From positions 1 through 46,895 of the forward strand of contig JASJCJ010000060.1 of the NCBI GenBank assembly GCA_030066045.1: DNA of 46,895 nucleotides, given 5' to 3'. A program made the position numbers and the translations under genes. This document shows positions 9,027-17,438 of the stretch, one piece after another. Position 1 is the first letter of the stretch, and each line of letters starts with the position of its first letter. The DNA is from Calothrix sp. MO_167.B12. GTDB taxonomy: Bacteria; Cyanobacteriota; Cyanobacteriia; Cyanobacteriales; Nostocaceae. A model generated the notes under the pieces. That model saw only the letters and a list, made by a program, of their open reading frames with translations. It did not search any database and was not told the origin of the DNA.

Positions 9027-9586
9027 TTAAAGAAATTTTAGTCTGGTATTAGGACTATATTCATTCAAGCGGAAGCATATTCATATTTTCATTGAGTAAC
9101 CTGCATTTTGGTTATCAATTAATATCATTAGTCACAAAATTTCCAGAAGTTTTAGAAAGTTAGGTTTTTGGAATCTCTACTATTTGTTATCGATTAAGTA
9201 GGTAGGCATAATTAAATGTCAGCTCGAACCTCACACCCATCCCCTCTCCTTATTAAAGAGACACATATCTTGCACCTTCTCAATAAGGGTAAGGTGGGCA
9301 ATAGGTGGGTTACGAAATAATAAGGATTTCAAGCTCTGATTTTCTCAATAATTTTGTGGTGCAAGATGTGAAGAGAGGGGTGTCGTCAGGCGGAGAGAAG
9401 TTGGCGGTGAGTCCACTTGGCGGTGTCGGTTTCCGTCCCGCCAAAGTGGCGAACCCGAAGGGTGTCGGTTTCTGTCCCGCCAAACTTCGGAGGTGAGGTT
9501 TTATATTTAATTTGACCCCATTACTTACTTCTTCCAAAATTAAAATTCACCAAATTGAGTTTCAATCATGATGGAGGTATTCAAGA
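9027..9586. other. Intergenic region with a miniature element and short direct repeats
   Basis: 560 bp without a credible gene. It holds a probable miniature inverted-repeat element at 9261-9370 and, downstream, two direct copies of a GGTGTCGGTTTC-GTCCCGCC unit near 9423-9446 and 9460-9483. The ribosome site GGAGG of the next gene lies at the end. Confidence 0.6.
9261..9370. mobile_element. Candidate MITE with ACACATATCTTGCACC ends
   Basis: Terminal inverted repeats: left ACACATATCTTGCACC (9261-9276), right GGTGCAAGATGTG (9358-9370). A second, more diverged copy with the same ends and a shared interior CTTCAGGCTCTG-like stretch lies at 34796-34872. It has no coding capacity. Confidence 0.55.
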
Positions 9587-10285
9587 ATGCTATTTCGCCA
9601 ATTGTTTGATAAAGAATCAAGTTCCTATACATATTTAATTGCTGATACTAAAACCAAAGAAGCAGTTTTATTAGACCCAGTATTAGAACAACTAAATCGA
9701 TACTTAGCACTACTTGATGACTTGAAATTAAAGCTGCGTTACTGCTTGGAAACTCATCTCCACGCTGATCACATTACTGCCACAGGTAAACTGCGAGAAC
9801 ATACTGGATGTCATGGTATCCTACCAGAAAAAGCTGAAATACCTTGTGCTGATCAGTACATAAAAAATGAGGAAATATTACATATAGGAAGTATACCAAT
9901 AAAAGCGATCGCAACCCCAGGTCATACAGATAGCCACATGGCGTATTTAGTTAATGGTACTCATTTGTTAACTGGAGATGCTCTATTTATTCGTGGCTGT
10001 GGACGTACAGATTTTCAAAATGGAGATGCGGGGACTTTATATAATTCTGTAACTCAGCAATTATTTAGTTTACCTGATGAGACTTTAGTTTATCCAGGTC
10101 ATGACTACCGAGGAAACACAGTATCTACCATTGGAGAAGAAAGGAAGTTCAACCCACGATTTGCCTATAAAAATCGCCATGAATTTATTGAATTGATGAA
10201 TAATTTAAACCTTCCAAACCCTAAAAAAATGATGGAAGCATTACCCGCAAATAAGCAGTGTGGTAATTTGGATGCCGCTGCGTAA
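9587..10285 (+). CDS. ETHE1-type persulfide dioxygenase (MBL fold)
   Basis: 232-aa metallo-beta-lactamase-fold hydrolase. Metal ligands are visible: THLHADH (His57, His59, Asp61, His62), His113 in TPGHTDSH, Asp131 in LLTGDALF and His172 in YPGHDY. The RGCGRTDFQ stretch and the YPGHDY ending are typical of the ETHE1/Blh persulfide dioxygenases, which oxidise glutathione persulfide to sulfite with O2, more than of glyoxalase II. A TGGAGG site precedes the ATG by 9 bp. It ends the plus-strand sulfur region; its product sulfite is also the product of CysH. The reaction is inferred from family motifs; a general glyoxalase II-like hydrolase is the alternative. Confidence 0.85.
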   Translation: MLFRQLFDKESSSYTYLIADTKTKEAVLLDPVLEQLNRYLALLDDLKLKLRYCLETHLHADHITATGKLREHTGCHGILPEKAEIPCADQYIKNEEILHIGSIPIKAIATPGHTDSHMAYLVNGTHLLTGDALFIRGCGRTDFQNGDAGTLYNSVTQQLFSLPDETLVYPGHDYRGNTVSTIGEERKFNPRFAYKNRHEFIELMNNLNLPNPKKMMEALPANKQCGNLDAAA

Positions 10286-10424
10286 TTGGTCTTTTATGTA
10301 TAGCTAATTTCAGTTGAATGAATACAAGCAGAGTTGGTGTAATTATTACGCAAATAAATGTCTATTTCATAAAAATGTATTCTACTCAATTGAAAAGTTC
10401 TATAGTGGGAAGAAACAATAAATT

Positions 10425-10545
10425 TAGGTTGGGTTGAAGAATGTAGACGCGGAGCATCTTCTCGCAGAGTAACTCAACGATAGCAATGGTTCCGTTGGGT
10501 TACGCTATCGCTTTTCTTGGATGCCGAAGGCTATACCCAACCTAC
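10425..10545. mobile_element. GTAGGTTGGGTTGA-type miniature inverted-repeat element, copy A
   Basis: Begins TAGGTTGGGTTGAAGAATG and ends TATACCCAACCTAC, so the ends are inverted repeats. The interior (ATGTAGACGCGGAGC, TATCGCTTTTC) also forms partial inverted repeats. It is a close relative of copy B, 30 bp downstream. Confidence 0.6.
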
Positions 10546-10577
10546 TGGCGTGACACAGCTAAAATAGTGCAATAGGT

Positions 10578-10680
10578 GTAGGTTGGGTTGAAGAATGTAG
10601 ACGCAACAGCGGCTTGGAGCAGAGTAACCCAACACCAATAAAGCTTTGTTGGGTTTCCCTATCGCTCAACCCAACCTACA
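10578..10680. mobile_element. GTAGGTTGGGTTGA-type miniature element, copy B
   Basis: Ends GTAGGTTGGGTTGAAGAATG and CGCTCAACCCAACCTAC. The left flank AAAATAGTGCAATAGGT (10561-10577) is also shared, inverted, with copy C at 46606-46699, so the mobile unit is probably longer than the terminal repeats. Compared with copy C it has an extra segment of about 37 bp (TAGACGCAACAGCGG and onward). Confidence 0.65.
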
Positions 10681-10716
10681 TTTTTAGGCGTGTCAGTCTA
10701 CTACGTGTTTTGCTAC

Positions 10717-11181
10717 TTACTCAGGAATTACGCAACCGGATATTAATTTATTAATATTTTCAGTGTATACTGTTGTTTGAACTTTCAAGACAGCATTATA
10801 ATTTTTTTTTAAATCCTTTTTCTGATTTTGTATTTCTGAAGTTATTCGAGGATATCTAGTTGTAATTACATAGCAATATTTGGGAACATTTTTTTGATCA
10901 ATCGATATATTGTTAATTGTATTCTCAATCTGTTTAAAGGCATGTTTGACATCACCTCCTTTTAATTCTATATAAATCTCTATATAGACATCAGGATAAT
11001 CTTTAGGTTTATCAATAATGATTAACCAATCACATTTCACTCCTGGAATATCTAAGCAACCATCTACCTGAACTTTGTTAACCTCGATTGAATTTTTATT
11101 ACAGAAAGTAATTTTACTCTTGTTTTCTTTGACTGATATATTTTTATGATTGATTATTTCAGAACATTTATCCAGATCCAC
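10717..11181 (-). CDS. PD-(D/E)xK nuclease-like protein, partner of AAA ATPase
   Basis: 154 aa, not recognised by name. It has the pattern of a PD-(D/E)xK-type nuclease core: Asp51 in GVKCDWLIII, then Glu72-Leu-Lys74 in IYIELKGGDV, followed by a helix with Gln84 (AFKQIENTI), as in Holliday-junction resolvase or restriction-like folds. It begins with GTG five bases after the ATPase stop codon, and its GGAG ribosome site lies inside the last ATPase codons, so the two are translationally coupled. The region is AT-rich relative to its neighbours. An ATPase plus small nuclease on one transcript is a common layout of anti-phage modules. The nuclease call rests on motif pattern only. Confidence 0.6.
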   Translation of the reverse strand: MDLDKCSEIINHKNISVKENKSKITFCNKNSIEVNKVQVDGCLDIPGVKCDWLIIIDKPKDYPDVYIEIYIELKGGDVKHAFKQIENTINNISIDQKNVPKYCYVITTRYPRITSEIQNQKKDLKKNYNAVLKVQTTVYTENINKLISGCVIPE

Positions 11182-11186
11182 CCAAT

Positions 11187-12494
11187 TTATTCTCCAAGTT
11201 CTAGCTCTAATAACTGGTCAAATTCTTCACTCAATTCATTAGATATTTCATCAATTACATTTGCATCAATTAACTGATTTTCTTGATTGATTATGCTTTC
11301 AATTCTTCCGTTTTGAATAGTATAAACACCAATATCATTGATGTCTAGCATCTGATTCTCAGGAAGTATCTTCATCAATTTTTTAATTAAATTACTGTTG
11401 CCTGACTTATTTTTTAATGCTTGCAGAGTATTTCCTGCTTGAATTAAATTGTTAAAAGCCGTTAATATGTAAGGACTATGAGTAGTTATCAGAAACTTAT
11501 GTCTTTTATCAGTCAGATTAAAAATCAAACTAATTAAATTGATGACGTATTTTTGGGATTGAGGGAATAAGTGTGCTTCTGGTTCTTCTATAACAAAAAA
11601 GCGATTGTGAATAACAAAAGGTAAAACAGCTAATATAAGTAGCATTGGCAAAGCTTCTTGCTGTCCAGAAGATGAATTTGATAAATTTATTCTTTTATTA
11701 TTTTTGTGGCTATATATCCAGTCTTCACCTTTTTCATATACATAATTGCCAACTATTATTTTATTAATTAATTCATCTACTGCGGCATATTTTAGTGTAT
11801 TAAATATTTCTCGATTTTGATATAATTGTTTAACTTGTTCATAATCTGAACCAAATTCTTTTAAAAAATAATCGATAACAATATCTACCGACAGAAAAGA
11901 AAAAATATTATTTTGTAGATTAGCAAAGAATGAACGACCCGCTGGAATAAAAGTTAATAAATCAAGGCTAATAACATCATTTTCTTGAAGAATATATTGA
12001 TTAAAAATTTCGCGTATGCTTATATATTCTTGAAGATATCGGACTTGAATATCTCGGACATCATCTTTAGTTTTTTCTGTAGTTCCAAAAGTTTTACTTC
12101 TCTTTTTATATTCAGCAAAAATCTTTCTACGGCTTTTAACTAGATGTTCAGAATACTCTAGAGATAATTTATATTTATTCTTCCCTAGTGTTTTAGCGTA
12201 CAAACATATAGAATATTTATTGAAGTGATATTTAATAGTAAATTATTGTGCTTTCCAAGAATATTCAGGAAATATTTCTTTAAAATTCTTGATTATATTC
12301 TTATCAAAATCTGCTTTATTCTGCTGTCTGAATATAGAAAAACGATATTTAATAAAAAAATCCTTGAAAAAATAAATTAATTTAGCAATGATGCTCTTAC
12401 CACTAGCTTGGGGACCAATCAAAATGTTGATTTTGGCTAAATTTAATTCAATGTCTTCAATATTTAAAAAGTTTATTAAGGTTAATTTTTCCAT
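11187..12494 (-). pseudogene. ABC/OLD-like AAA ATPase interrupted by one in-frame stop
   Basis: Read from ATG 12494, the frame gives a RecF/OLD-like ATPase of about 435 codons. Walker A is GPQASGKS (residues 27-34); after the break come an ABC-type signature LSNSSSGQQE (about 271-280), Walker B FFVIEEPEAHLFP (about 299) and the H-loop TTHSPY (about 337-342). A TAA at 12243-12245 (codon 84) cuts it. The next 13 codons to the TTG at 12203 stay open in the same frame, so a single nonsense change is the simplest explanation, not a frameshift. The downstream part could still be made from TTG 12203 (338 aa), but without Walker A it should not bind ATP normally. It is coupled to the nuclease-like gene at 11181. 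A sequencing error or stop-codon readthrough is not excluded. Confidence 0.75.
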
Positions 12495-12933
12495 AAACAA
12501 AATTATTATTTTATACAATACATTCGTATTATATAAAAATAGGCTAACACTATATTATAGGTGATAATCTAAATGATATTGAAAATAATTTTGAATCTAT
12601 TTAGGACTTACGTACTCATTACGAGAAATCAAGTGTTTGGAATTGATTCCTTGCGTCGCCATGACCGAAAAATAAACCGGATAAGCTGTTAAGCGTCTAA
12701 ATTATATGCATAAAGCAGGCAGGATGCCCGCACTACAATAACCTGGTTTTTTACTTTATACAATTTAGCTGCGTATTAACTTACAAGCTGTGTGGATGTA
12801 TCTGTGGAGAAACACAAAGGGTTCTATTATTATTATTTCAAGCCTCCGGGTTTTAGATATGGGATCAATCCAAAATCCAAAATCCAAAATTGAATGACCT
12901 TGAATTTTATGAGGTGCAAAAAATTTAACTCAA
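12495..12933. other. Intergenic region, no gene seen
   Basis: About 440 bp. It contains a TTAGGACTTACGTA stretch at 12600 (a common cyanobacterial spacer repeat, with a weaker relative near 14336) and a GGCAGGATGCCCGCACTAC fragment near 12717 related to those near 240 and 25477. AT-rich at the left, upstream of the ATPase. Confidence 0.5.
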
Positions 12934-13776
12934 CTATTGTCCCAACTCTTTAATATTATCCATCACTTTTTGATACAAAGCTTGATTATTTTGTTGCTGA
13001 AAAAAGCTGGCTGCTTTTTGTAAATCTACAATCGCTCCTTGTTTATCACCCTGAGCAGCACGGGAATTCCCTCTGTTATTATACGCAGCAGCAAAGTTAG
13101 GATTGATACGAATTGCCTGGTTGTAATCAGCGATCGCATTTTGGTAATTACCCTCACCATAGTGGGCATTACCACGATTATTATAGGCAACAGCATACTT
13201 GGGTTGGAGAGCAATGGCTTGATTATAATCAAGGATTGCTGCTTTCCTATCTCCCCCAGCAGCGCGGGTGTTGCCACGATTATTATAAGCTTCAGCATAT
13301 CTAGGATTTATGCGAATTGCTTGATTATAATCCTGAATAGCTCCATTACGATCCCCTTGAGCCGCACGGGCATTACCCCGATTGTTATAAGCTTCAGCAT
13401 CATTGGCGTTAATACCAATAGCTCGATTATAGTCAGCGATCGCACTTTCTCGATCTCCTGTATCGAAATATACTAAGCCCCGACTATTATAAGCTTCACC
13501 AAAGTTAGGGTTGAGGTTAATTGCTTTCGTATAGTCAGCGATTGCTCCTTGTGCGTCTCCCCTTAAATGTTTATATTGACCTTGTATGTAAAAGTCTCCT
13601 GCTTTTGATGGTTGAGATGGTGGACGACGAGGGGGATTAACTCCAATTTCTGTAATTAAAACATCCTTATTCTGACTACAGGAAACAGTTATGGTGGCAA
13701 AAAATGCAGTCAGTACCATTAAACTCAATGCTCTGCCTACACGAGTCCACTCTTTATCTATTAACTGTAATCTCAT
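12934..13776 (-). CDS. TPR-repeat lipoprotein
   Basis: 280 aa. An N-terminal hydrophobic segment (about 14-32) ends in a lipobox-like TVSC with Cys33, so the protein is probably a lipoprotein or at least secreted. From about residue 65 come about six tetratricopeptide repeats of 34 aa, with the recurrent pattern AYNNRGNARAAQGDRNGAI-DYNQAI-INP. TPR arrays mediate protein-protein contacts; the partner is unknown. The repeats are very similar at the DNA level too, suggesting recent duplication or ongoing homogenisation. No operon partner: the neighbours are over 400 bp away on each side. Confidence 0.9.
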   Translation of the reverse strand: MRLQLIDKEWTRVGRALSLMVLTAFFATITVSCSQNKDVLITEIGVNPPRRPPSQPSKAGDFYIQGQYKHLRGDAQGAIADYTKAINLNPNFGEAYNSRGLVYFDTGDRESAIADYNRAIGINANDAEAYNNRGNARAAQGDRNGAIQDYNQAIRINPRYAEAYNNRGNTRAAGGDRKAAILDYNQAIALQPKYAVAYNNRGNAHYGEGNYQNAIADYNQAIRINPNFAAAYNNRGNSRAAQGDKQGAIVDLQKAASFFQQQNNQALYQKVMDNIKELGQ

Positions 13777-14467
13777 AATTTATATCAATCAATATACTTG
13801 GCTATTTTCAATTACTAGTTTTTACTAAATATTTGAGATAAATAATACTCAAATATTTATTTGGCAAAAAAAATTAGTATCAACACTTACATTTTGAGAA
13901 TTGCTATCTTGACTAATAACAATTATATATAATCGTCATTTTTATATTAGTATTTATAATACTATTTTCAAAAAAATTAACCTAATGATAGTAGTCATGA
14001 ATTATAAATCAAGAGCAAAATGGCTAGCTTGAAAATGCTTGATAGTTGTTAGTTGTTAGTTGTTAGTTGATGGTTGACAGCTTAGGTGTGGGAGCCACAC
14101 TGGAGATATTTTCATGGGCAGGTTGTGAGATTGTCTTGTGGGGGAATAGCTTGAAAATAGTTAGGAGGCGCACAGTAGGGGCACATTGCGTGCGCCCTGC
14201 AAAAGTTAGTCACAAAATGTTTTCATCCTTGGTTGTGTGCAAACGTTCATGAGAGACTGACTTGTTAAACTGCAATAAATTTATCATGTATTATTTGATG
14301 TATGTGTATGCAGTTTAGGTTACTTAATTAATAATAGTACTTACGCAACTGGAAAATTTTTCTGTCGGGTGAGTGAGGTGAGCGAAAACATTTGAATGCA
14401 GCAATAAGACTTATAATGTCACGCACCAACCACCGATTGTGACTATTGCCTAAATCCTGAATAATTA
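13777..14467. other. Intergenic region with composite repeat
   Basis: About 690 bp without a credible gene. The left 250 bp are plain AT-rich. From 14041 a composite repeat runs to about 14266: a TTAGTTG heptamer array, then GACAGCTTAGGTGTGGGAGC, then a CATCCTTGGTTGTGTGCAAA unit. Confidence 0.55.
14041..14266 (+). repeat. Composite interspersed repeat, copy 2
   Basis: Contains a (TTAGTTG)n heptamer array at 14047-14067, then GACAGCTTAGGTGTGGGAGC, a TTGAAAATAGTTAGGAGGCG segment shared with 294-313, and a CATCCTTGGTTGTG..AAACGTTCATGAG unit shared, inverted, three times with 17545-17790. Confidence 0.6.
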
Positions 14468-15376
14468 CTAATTATCATCCTGACTTTTAGGAGTTAGTCG
14501 CCAATAAGTATTAATCGATTTTTCTATGGGTAGAGAATCCAGATTTTCATCTAAATTTTGTTTTAGTTTCTGTGTGATTGTAATGGGGAAATCCAAATTA
14601 ATATTTTGGTGTTGAACAAATTGTGCCAGTTCTGAGAAATTTACTTTCAATGTAGTGCGGTCATAACTAGTTAATTTAAAATGTGATGTTTCTGACAGCT
14701 CATTTGCCTGCATCGCTGTTTTGATTCGTGTTTGTAAATGTTCTAGCTCTGAGTTTAGAAGTTTACATTCATGTTCTAATTGTATACATCTTTCACCGAG
14801 ATATGTTAAATCTTCTGTATCAGGGTTTGGGTAAATTTTACTCTCTAACTCTAACAAACCCAGATATACTTGGGCAAGGTAAATACAATCTAAATAAGCA
14901 TATTCAATTTGTTCTGTACTCAGGGGCCGTTGACCCCAATCACTCGCCTGTAACTGCTTATCTATATCTTGAAAATTACATAATACCGTTGCCAAAGTTT
15001 TCAGCTGATAATTTGGCAATGGTAGTAAATAGTAAGGAACTTTTTTTGCCATTTCCATAGTGCAAGTAATATTCTGAGTCTTACTTTTACCCAGCAGCTT
15101 AATATCATAACTGGCATGATGAAATACTTTTTCAATTTTCGGATTTGACATAATTTTGTCAATAAAGTTATCGACAACATCTGATTTGTCTAGCACATCT
15201 AAAAGATATATATTTTTACCACTCATATCCCTAGGATCGTCTAATACTTGAATTAGTGATAACCTGGGATGACGAGTATTGTAGTCAGCTACTTCTGTAT
15301 CTATCCACAGGGTTTCAGCTTTGGTATATTCAGTAATTAGACTGTTGATTTCACTAGTTGATGTCAGATATGTCAT
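14468..15376 (-). CDS. Ribonuclease D-like 3'-5' exonuclease
   Basis: 302 aa. The N-terminal DEDDy exonuclease domain shows motif I Asp26-Thr-Glu28 (WIDTEVAD), motif II Asp91 (FHHASYDIKLL) and motif III Tyr159-x3-Asp163 (IEYAYLDC), all present, so catalysis should be intact. Family enzymes trim the 3' ends of tRNA precursors and other structured RNAs. The C-terminal 120 residues lack an obvious HRDC domain and include a short coiled-coil-like stretch (CIQLEHECKLLNSELEHLQ), so it is shorter than E. coli RNase D. A monocistronic layout is likely. Confidence 0.88.
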   Translation of the reverse strand: MTYLTSTSEINSLITEYTKAETLWIDTEVADYNTRHPRLSLIQVLDDPRDMSGKNIYLLDVLDKSDVVDNFIDKIMSNPKIEKVFHHASYDIKLLGKSKTQNITCTMEMAKKVPYYLLPLPNYQLKTLATVLCNFQDIDKQLQASDWGQRPLSTEQIEYAYLDCIYLAQVYLGLLELESKIYPNPDTEDLTYLGERCIQLEHECKLLNSELEHLQTRIKTAMQANELSETSHFKLTSYDRTTLKVNFSELAQFVQHQNINLDFPITITQKLKQNLDENLDSLPIEKSINTYWRLTPKSQDDN

Positions 15377-16274
15377 GTCAACTATCAGTTATCAGTAAAA
15401 ATTGTGATTCCACTTACCATATTGGCTTATAGCTAGATAAGTACTTTTATTATTTCAAGAACTAAGGCCGCGAGAGCTAAAGGAAAGAGGATTTGACTTG
15501 TTTCTTCCATTCATAGCCAGGAGATTTAATTCTTTATTGCTTATTACTTGTATCAATTTGAAAAAAGAATGCGACACATGATTGCCTGCTAGGGGCGGGG
15601 TTAAGGTGGGATTACAATTGGATCTGTCGCCAAAATTTTTTGATTTGGTATTATTACTTTCCCAGGGACACTTACTCCACAATATGGGATAATTCATTTC
15701 TTGGTATTCCCTGCTGCTTTGAATTTGAGTGTTTTTTCATTCGTAGCCAGGGGGTTTAGTACTTATTACTTCCCCCTTGTGGCTACGGTGTATACACAAG
15801 TTATGGAACTTCCAATAGTAAGAAGGCAAACCTCACCCTGACAAAAGCGGACATCCCTCTCCTGATTGAAGGAGAGGGAAAGATTTTTGCATCGCCAAAA
15901 GCGAGGGTGAGGTGATGATTTCATGAATTGGAGAAATGTGTGTACATGGTAGTAGCCCTTTGTGGGGTTTCCTAATATCATGTGCGGATGAATACTTATA
16001 AATAAACCTTACCTGCCTGGGTTACCCTCTCCTTAATCAGATACTGCTGGCGAATTGGGTGTAAGACCCCTCATTTGTTTACCAATTAGTTTGTTCCAGA
16101 CGTAGCATTGCTACGCCTCTACATCTGGTGGAATGGCGAAAAATCTTTTATGAGGGGTGACACTCCTTAATTACCAGCGATATCCTGAATAAGGAGAGGC
16201 TAGGAAAGGGTAAGAGAGGATTGGAGTGAGCCAAATAGGAATTATAAGTAATTAGGCGAACATGATATAACTCC
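15377..16274. other. Intergenic region, no gene seen
   Basis: About 900 bp. Several short open frames exist but none has a ribosome site or a recognisable product. It holds CTCACCCTCTCC-type spacer palindromes (e.g. 15864-15878, TGAAGGAGAGGGA nearby) and the TAGCA-N-TGCTA palindrome at 16101-16115. Confidence 0.5.
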
Positions 16275-17438
16275 TTACTTACCCATACCCAATTGTTGAG
16301 CTTTTTGGTAAACTTTACCTTCGGTTAACAACGAAGGTGCGATTACAACCTCAACTTGTTGCATTTCTTTAATGTTTTTCGCCCCTAGAGTTCCCATACT
16401 TGTCTTTAAGGCTCCCAGGAGATTATGAGTCCCATCATCAAGCCCTGCTGGTCCGGTGAGGATTTGTTCCAGGGAACCTGTTTTACCCACCTTAATACGA
16501 GTACCACGGGGCAATACAGGGCTAGGTGTTGCCATACCCCAATGATACCCCCTACCAGGAGCTTCTGCGGCTCTAGCGAAGGGAGAACCAATCATTACCC
16601 CATCTGCACCACAGGCAATGCATTTACAAATATCGCCGCCAGTGATTAAACCACCATCAGCAATTACAGGCACATATTTACCAGTTTCCTGATAGTAATT
16701 ATCCCTGGCTGCGGCACAATCTGCGATCGCAGTTGCTTGGGGTATGCCCACACCCAGTACGCCACGGGAGGTACAAGCTGCACCAGGACCAATGCCAACT
16801 AAAACCGCCGCCGCACCAGCTTTGATTAAGTTCAATGTGACTTCGTAAGTCACACAATTACCCAAAATTACCGGCATGGGCATTTCCTGGCAAAATTTCC
16901 CTAGGTCTAAGGGAGTAACTGACTCTGGGGATAGGTGAGCTGTGGAAACCACCGTTGCTTGGACAAATAACAAATCGGCTCCCGCTTCTGCTACGGCATT
17001 ACCGTATTTACTCGCTCCCACAGGAGTTGCACTAACAGCGGCAATTCCCCCTTGTTGTTTAATTTCCTGAATCCGTTGTTTTATTAATTCTGGCTTAATG
17101 GGAGCAGCATATAGTTCTTGCATCAAGGACACAAATTCATCTTTGCCCACTGAAGCAATCCGATCTAAAATTGGCTCTGGGTCGTCATAACGAGTTTGAA
17201 TCCCCTCTAAATTCAGTACACCCAATGCACCTAATTGTGATAGACGTACAGCCATGCCTACGTCAACTACCCCATCCATAGCACTGGCAATAATCGGGAT
17301 TTCTCGCTCAATATTGCCTATCTGCCATTTAGTATCCGCTAAACTCGGATCGAGTGTTCTATTTCCGGGAACTAAAGCAATTTCGTCAATTCCGTAGGCT
17401 CTACGAGCCATTTTGCCCCGCCCAATTTGAATGTCCAC
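16275..17438 (-). CDS. guaB3: GuaB3-family IMP dehydrogenase-related protein
   Basis: 387-aa TIM-barrel protein of the IMPDH/GMPR family, the shorter GuaB3 type without the CBS pair. Visible signatures: [11 protein letters not shown] near the N terminus, the catalytic-loop cysteine in [11 protein letters not shown], and phosphate-binding [19 protein letters not shown] and [11 protein letters not shown]. Cyanobacteria and actinobacteria carry this form beside a canonical GuaB; it is now linked to guanine-nucleotide interconversion, probably GMP reductase-like activity, but annotation still varies. Start is GTG at 17438; a second-frame ATG would drop conserved residues. Confidence 0.93.
   Translation of the reverse strand: MDIQIGRGKMARRAYGIDEIALVPGNRTLDPSLADTKWQIGNIEREIPIIASAMDGVVDVGMAVRLSQLGALGVLNLEGIQTRYDDPEPILDRIASVGKDEFVSLMQELYAAPIKPELIKQRIQEIKQQGGIAAVSATPVGASKYGNAVAEAGADLLFVQATVVSTAHLSPESVTPLDLGKFCQEMPMPVILGNCVTYEVTLNLIKAGAAAVLVGIGPGAACTSRGVLGVGIPQATAIADCAAARDNYYQETGKYVPVIADGGLITGGDICKCIACGADGVMIGSPFARAAEAPGRGYHWGMATPSPVLPRGTRIKVGKTGSLEQILTGPAGLDDGTHNLLGALKTSMGTLGAKNIKEMQQVEVVIAPSLLTEGKVYQKAQQLGMGK

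Larger units (their letters stand above)
10286..10716. other. Intergenic region occupied by two miniature elements
   Basis: 430 bp between convergent genes. It is largely made of two copies of the GTAGGTTGGGTTGA element (10425-10545 and 10578-10680). No gene seen. Confidence 0.65.

Noticed and set aside
9305-9537. Overlapping plus- and minus-strand frames of 63 and 75 codons
   Set aside because: They translate the miniature element and the GGTGTCGG direct repeats.
13039-13476. 145-codon plus-strand frame opposite the TPR gene
   Set aside because: Repetitive residues mirror the TPR DNA repeats; shadow frame.
15455-15981. Two minus-strand frames (80 and 71 codons) in the 15.4-16.3 kb spacer
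   Set aside because: No ribosome sites and no recognisable domains; they cover spacer palindromes.
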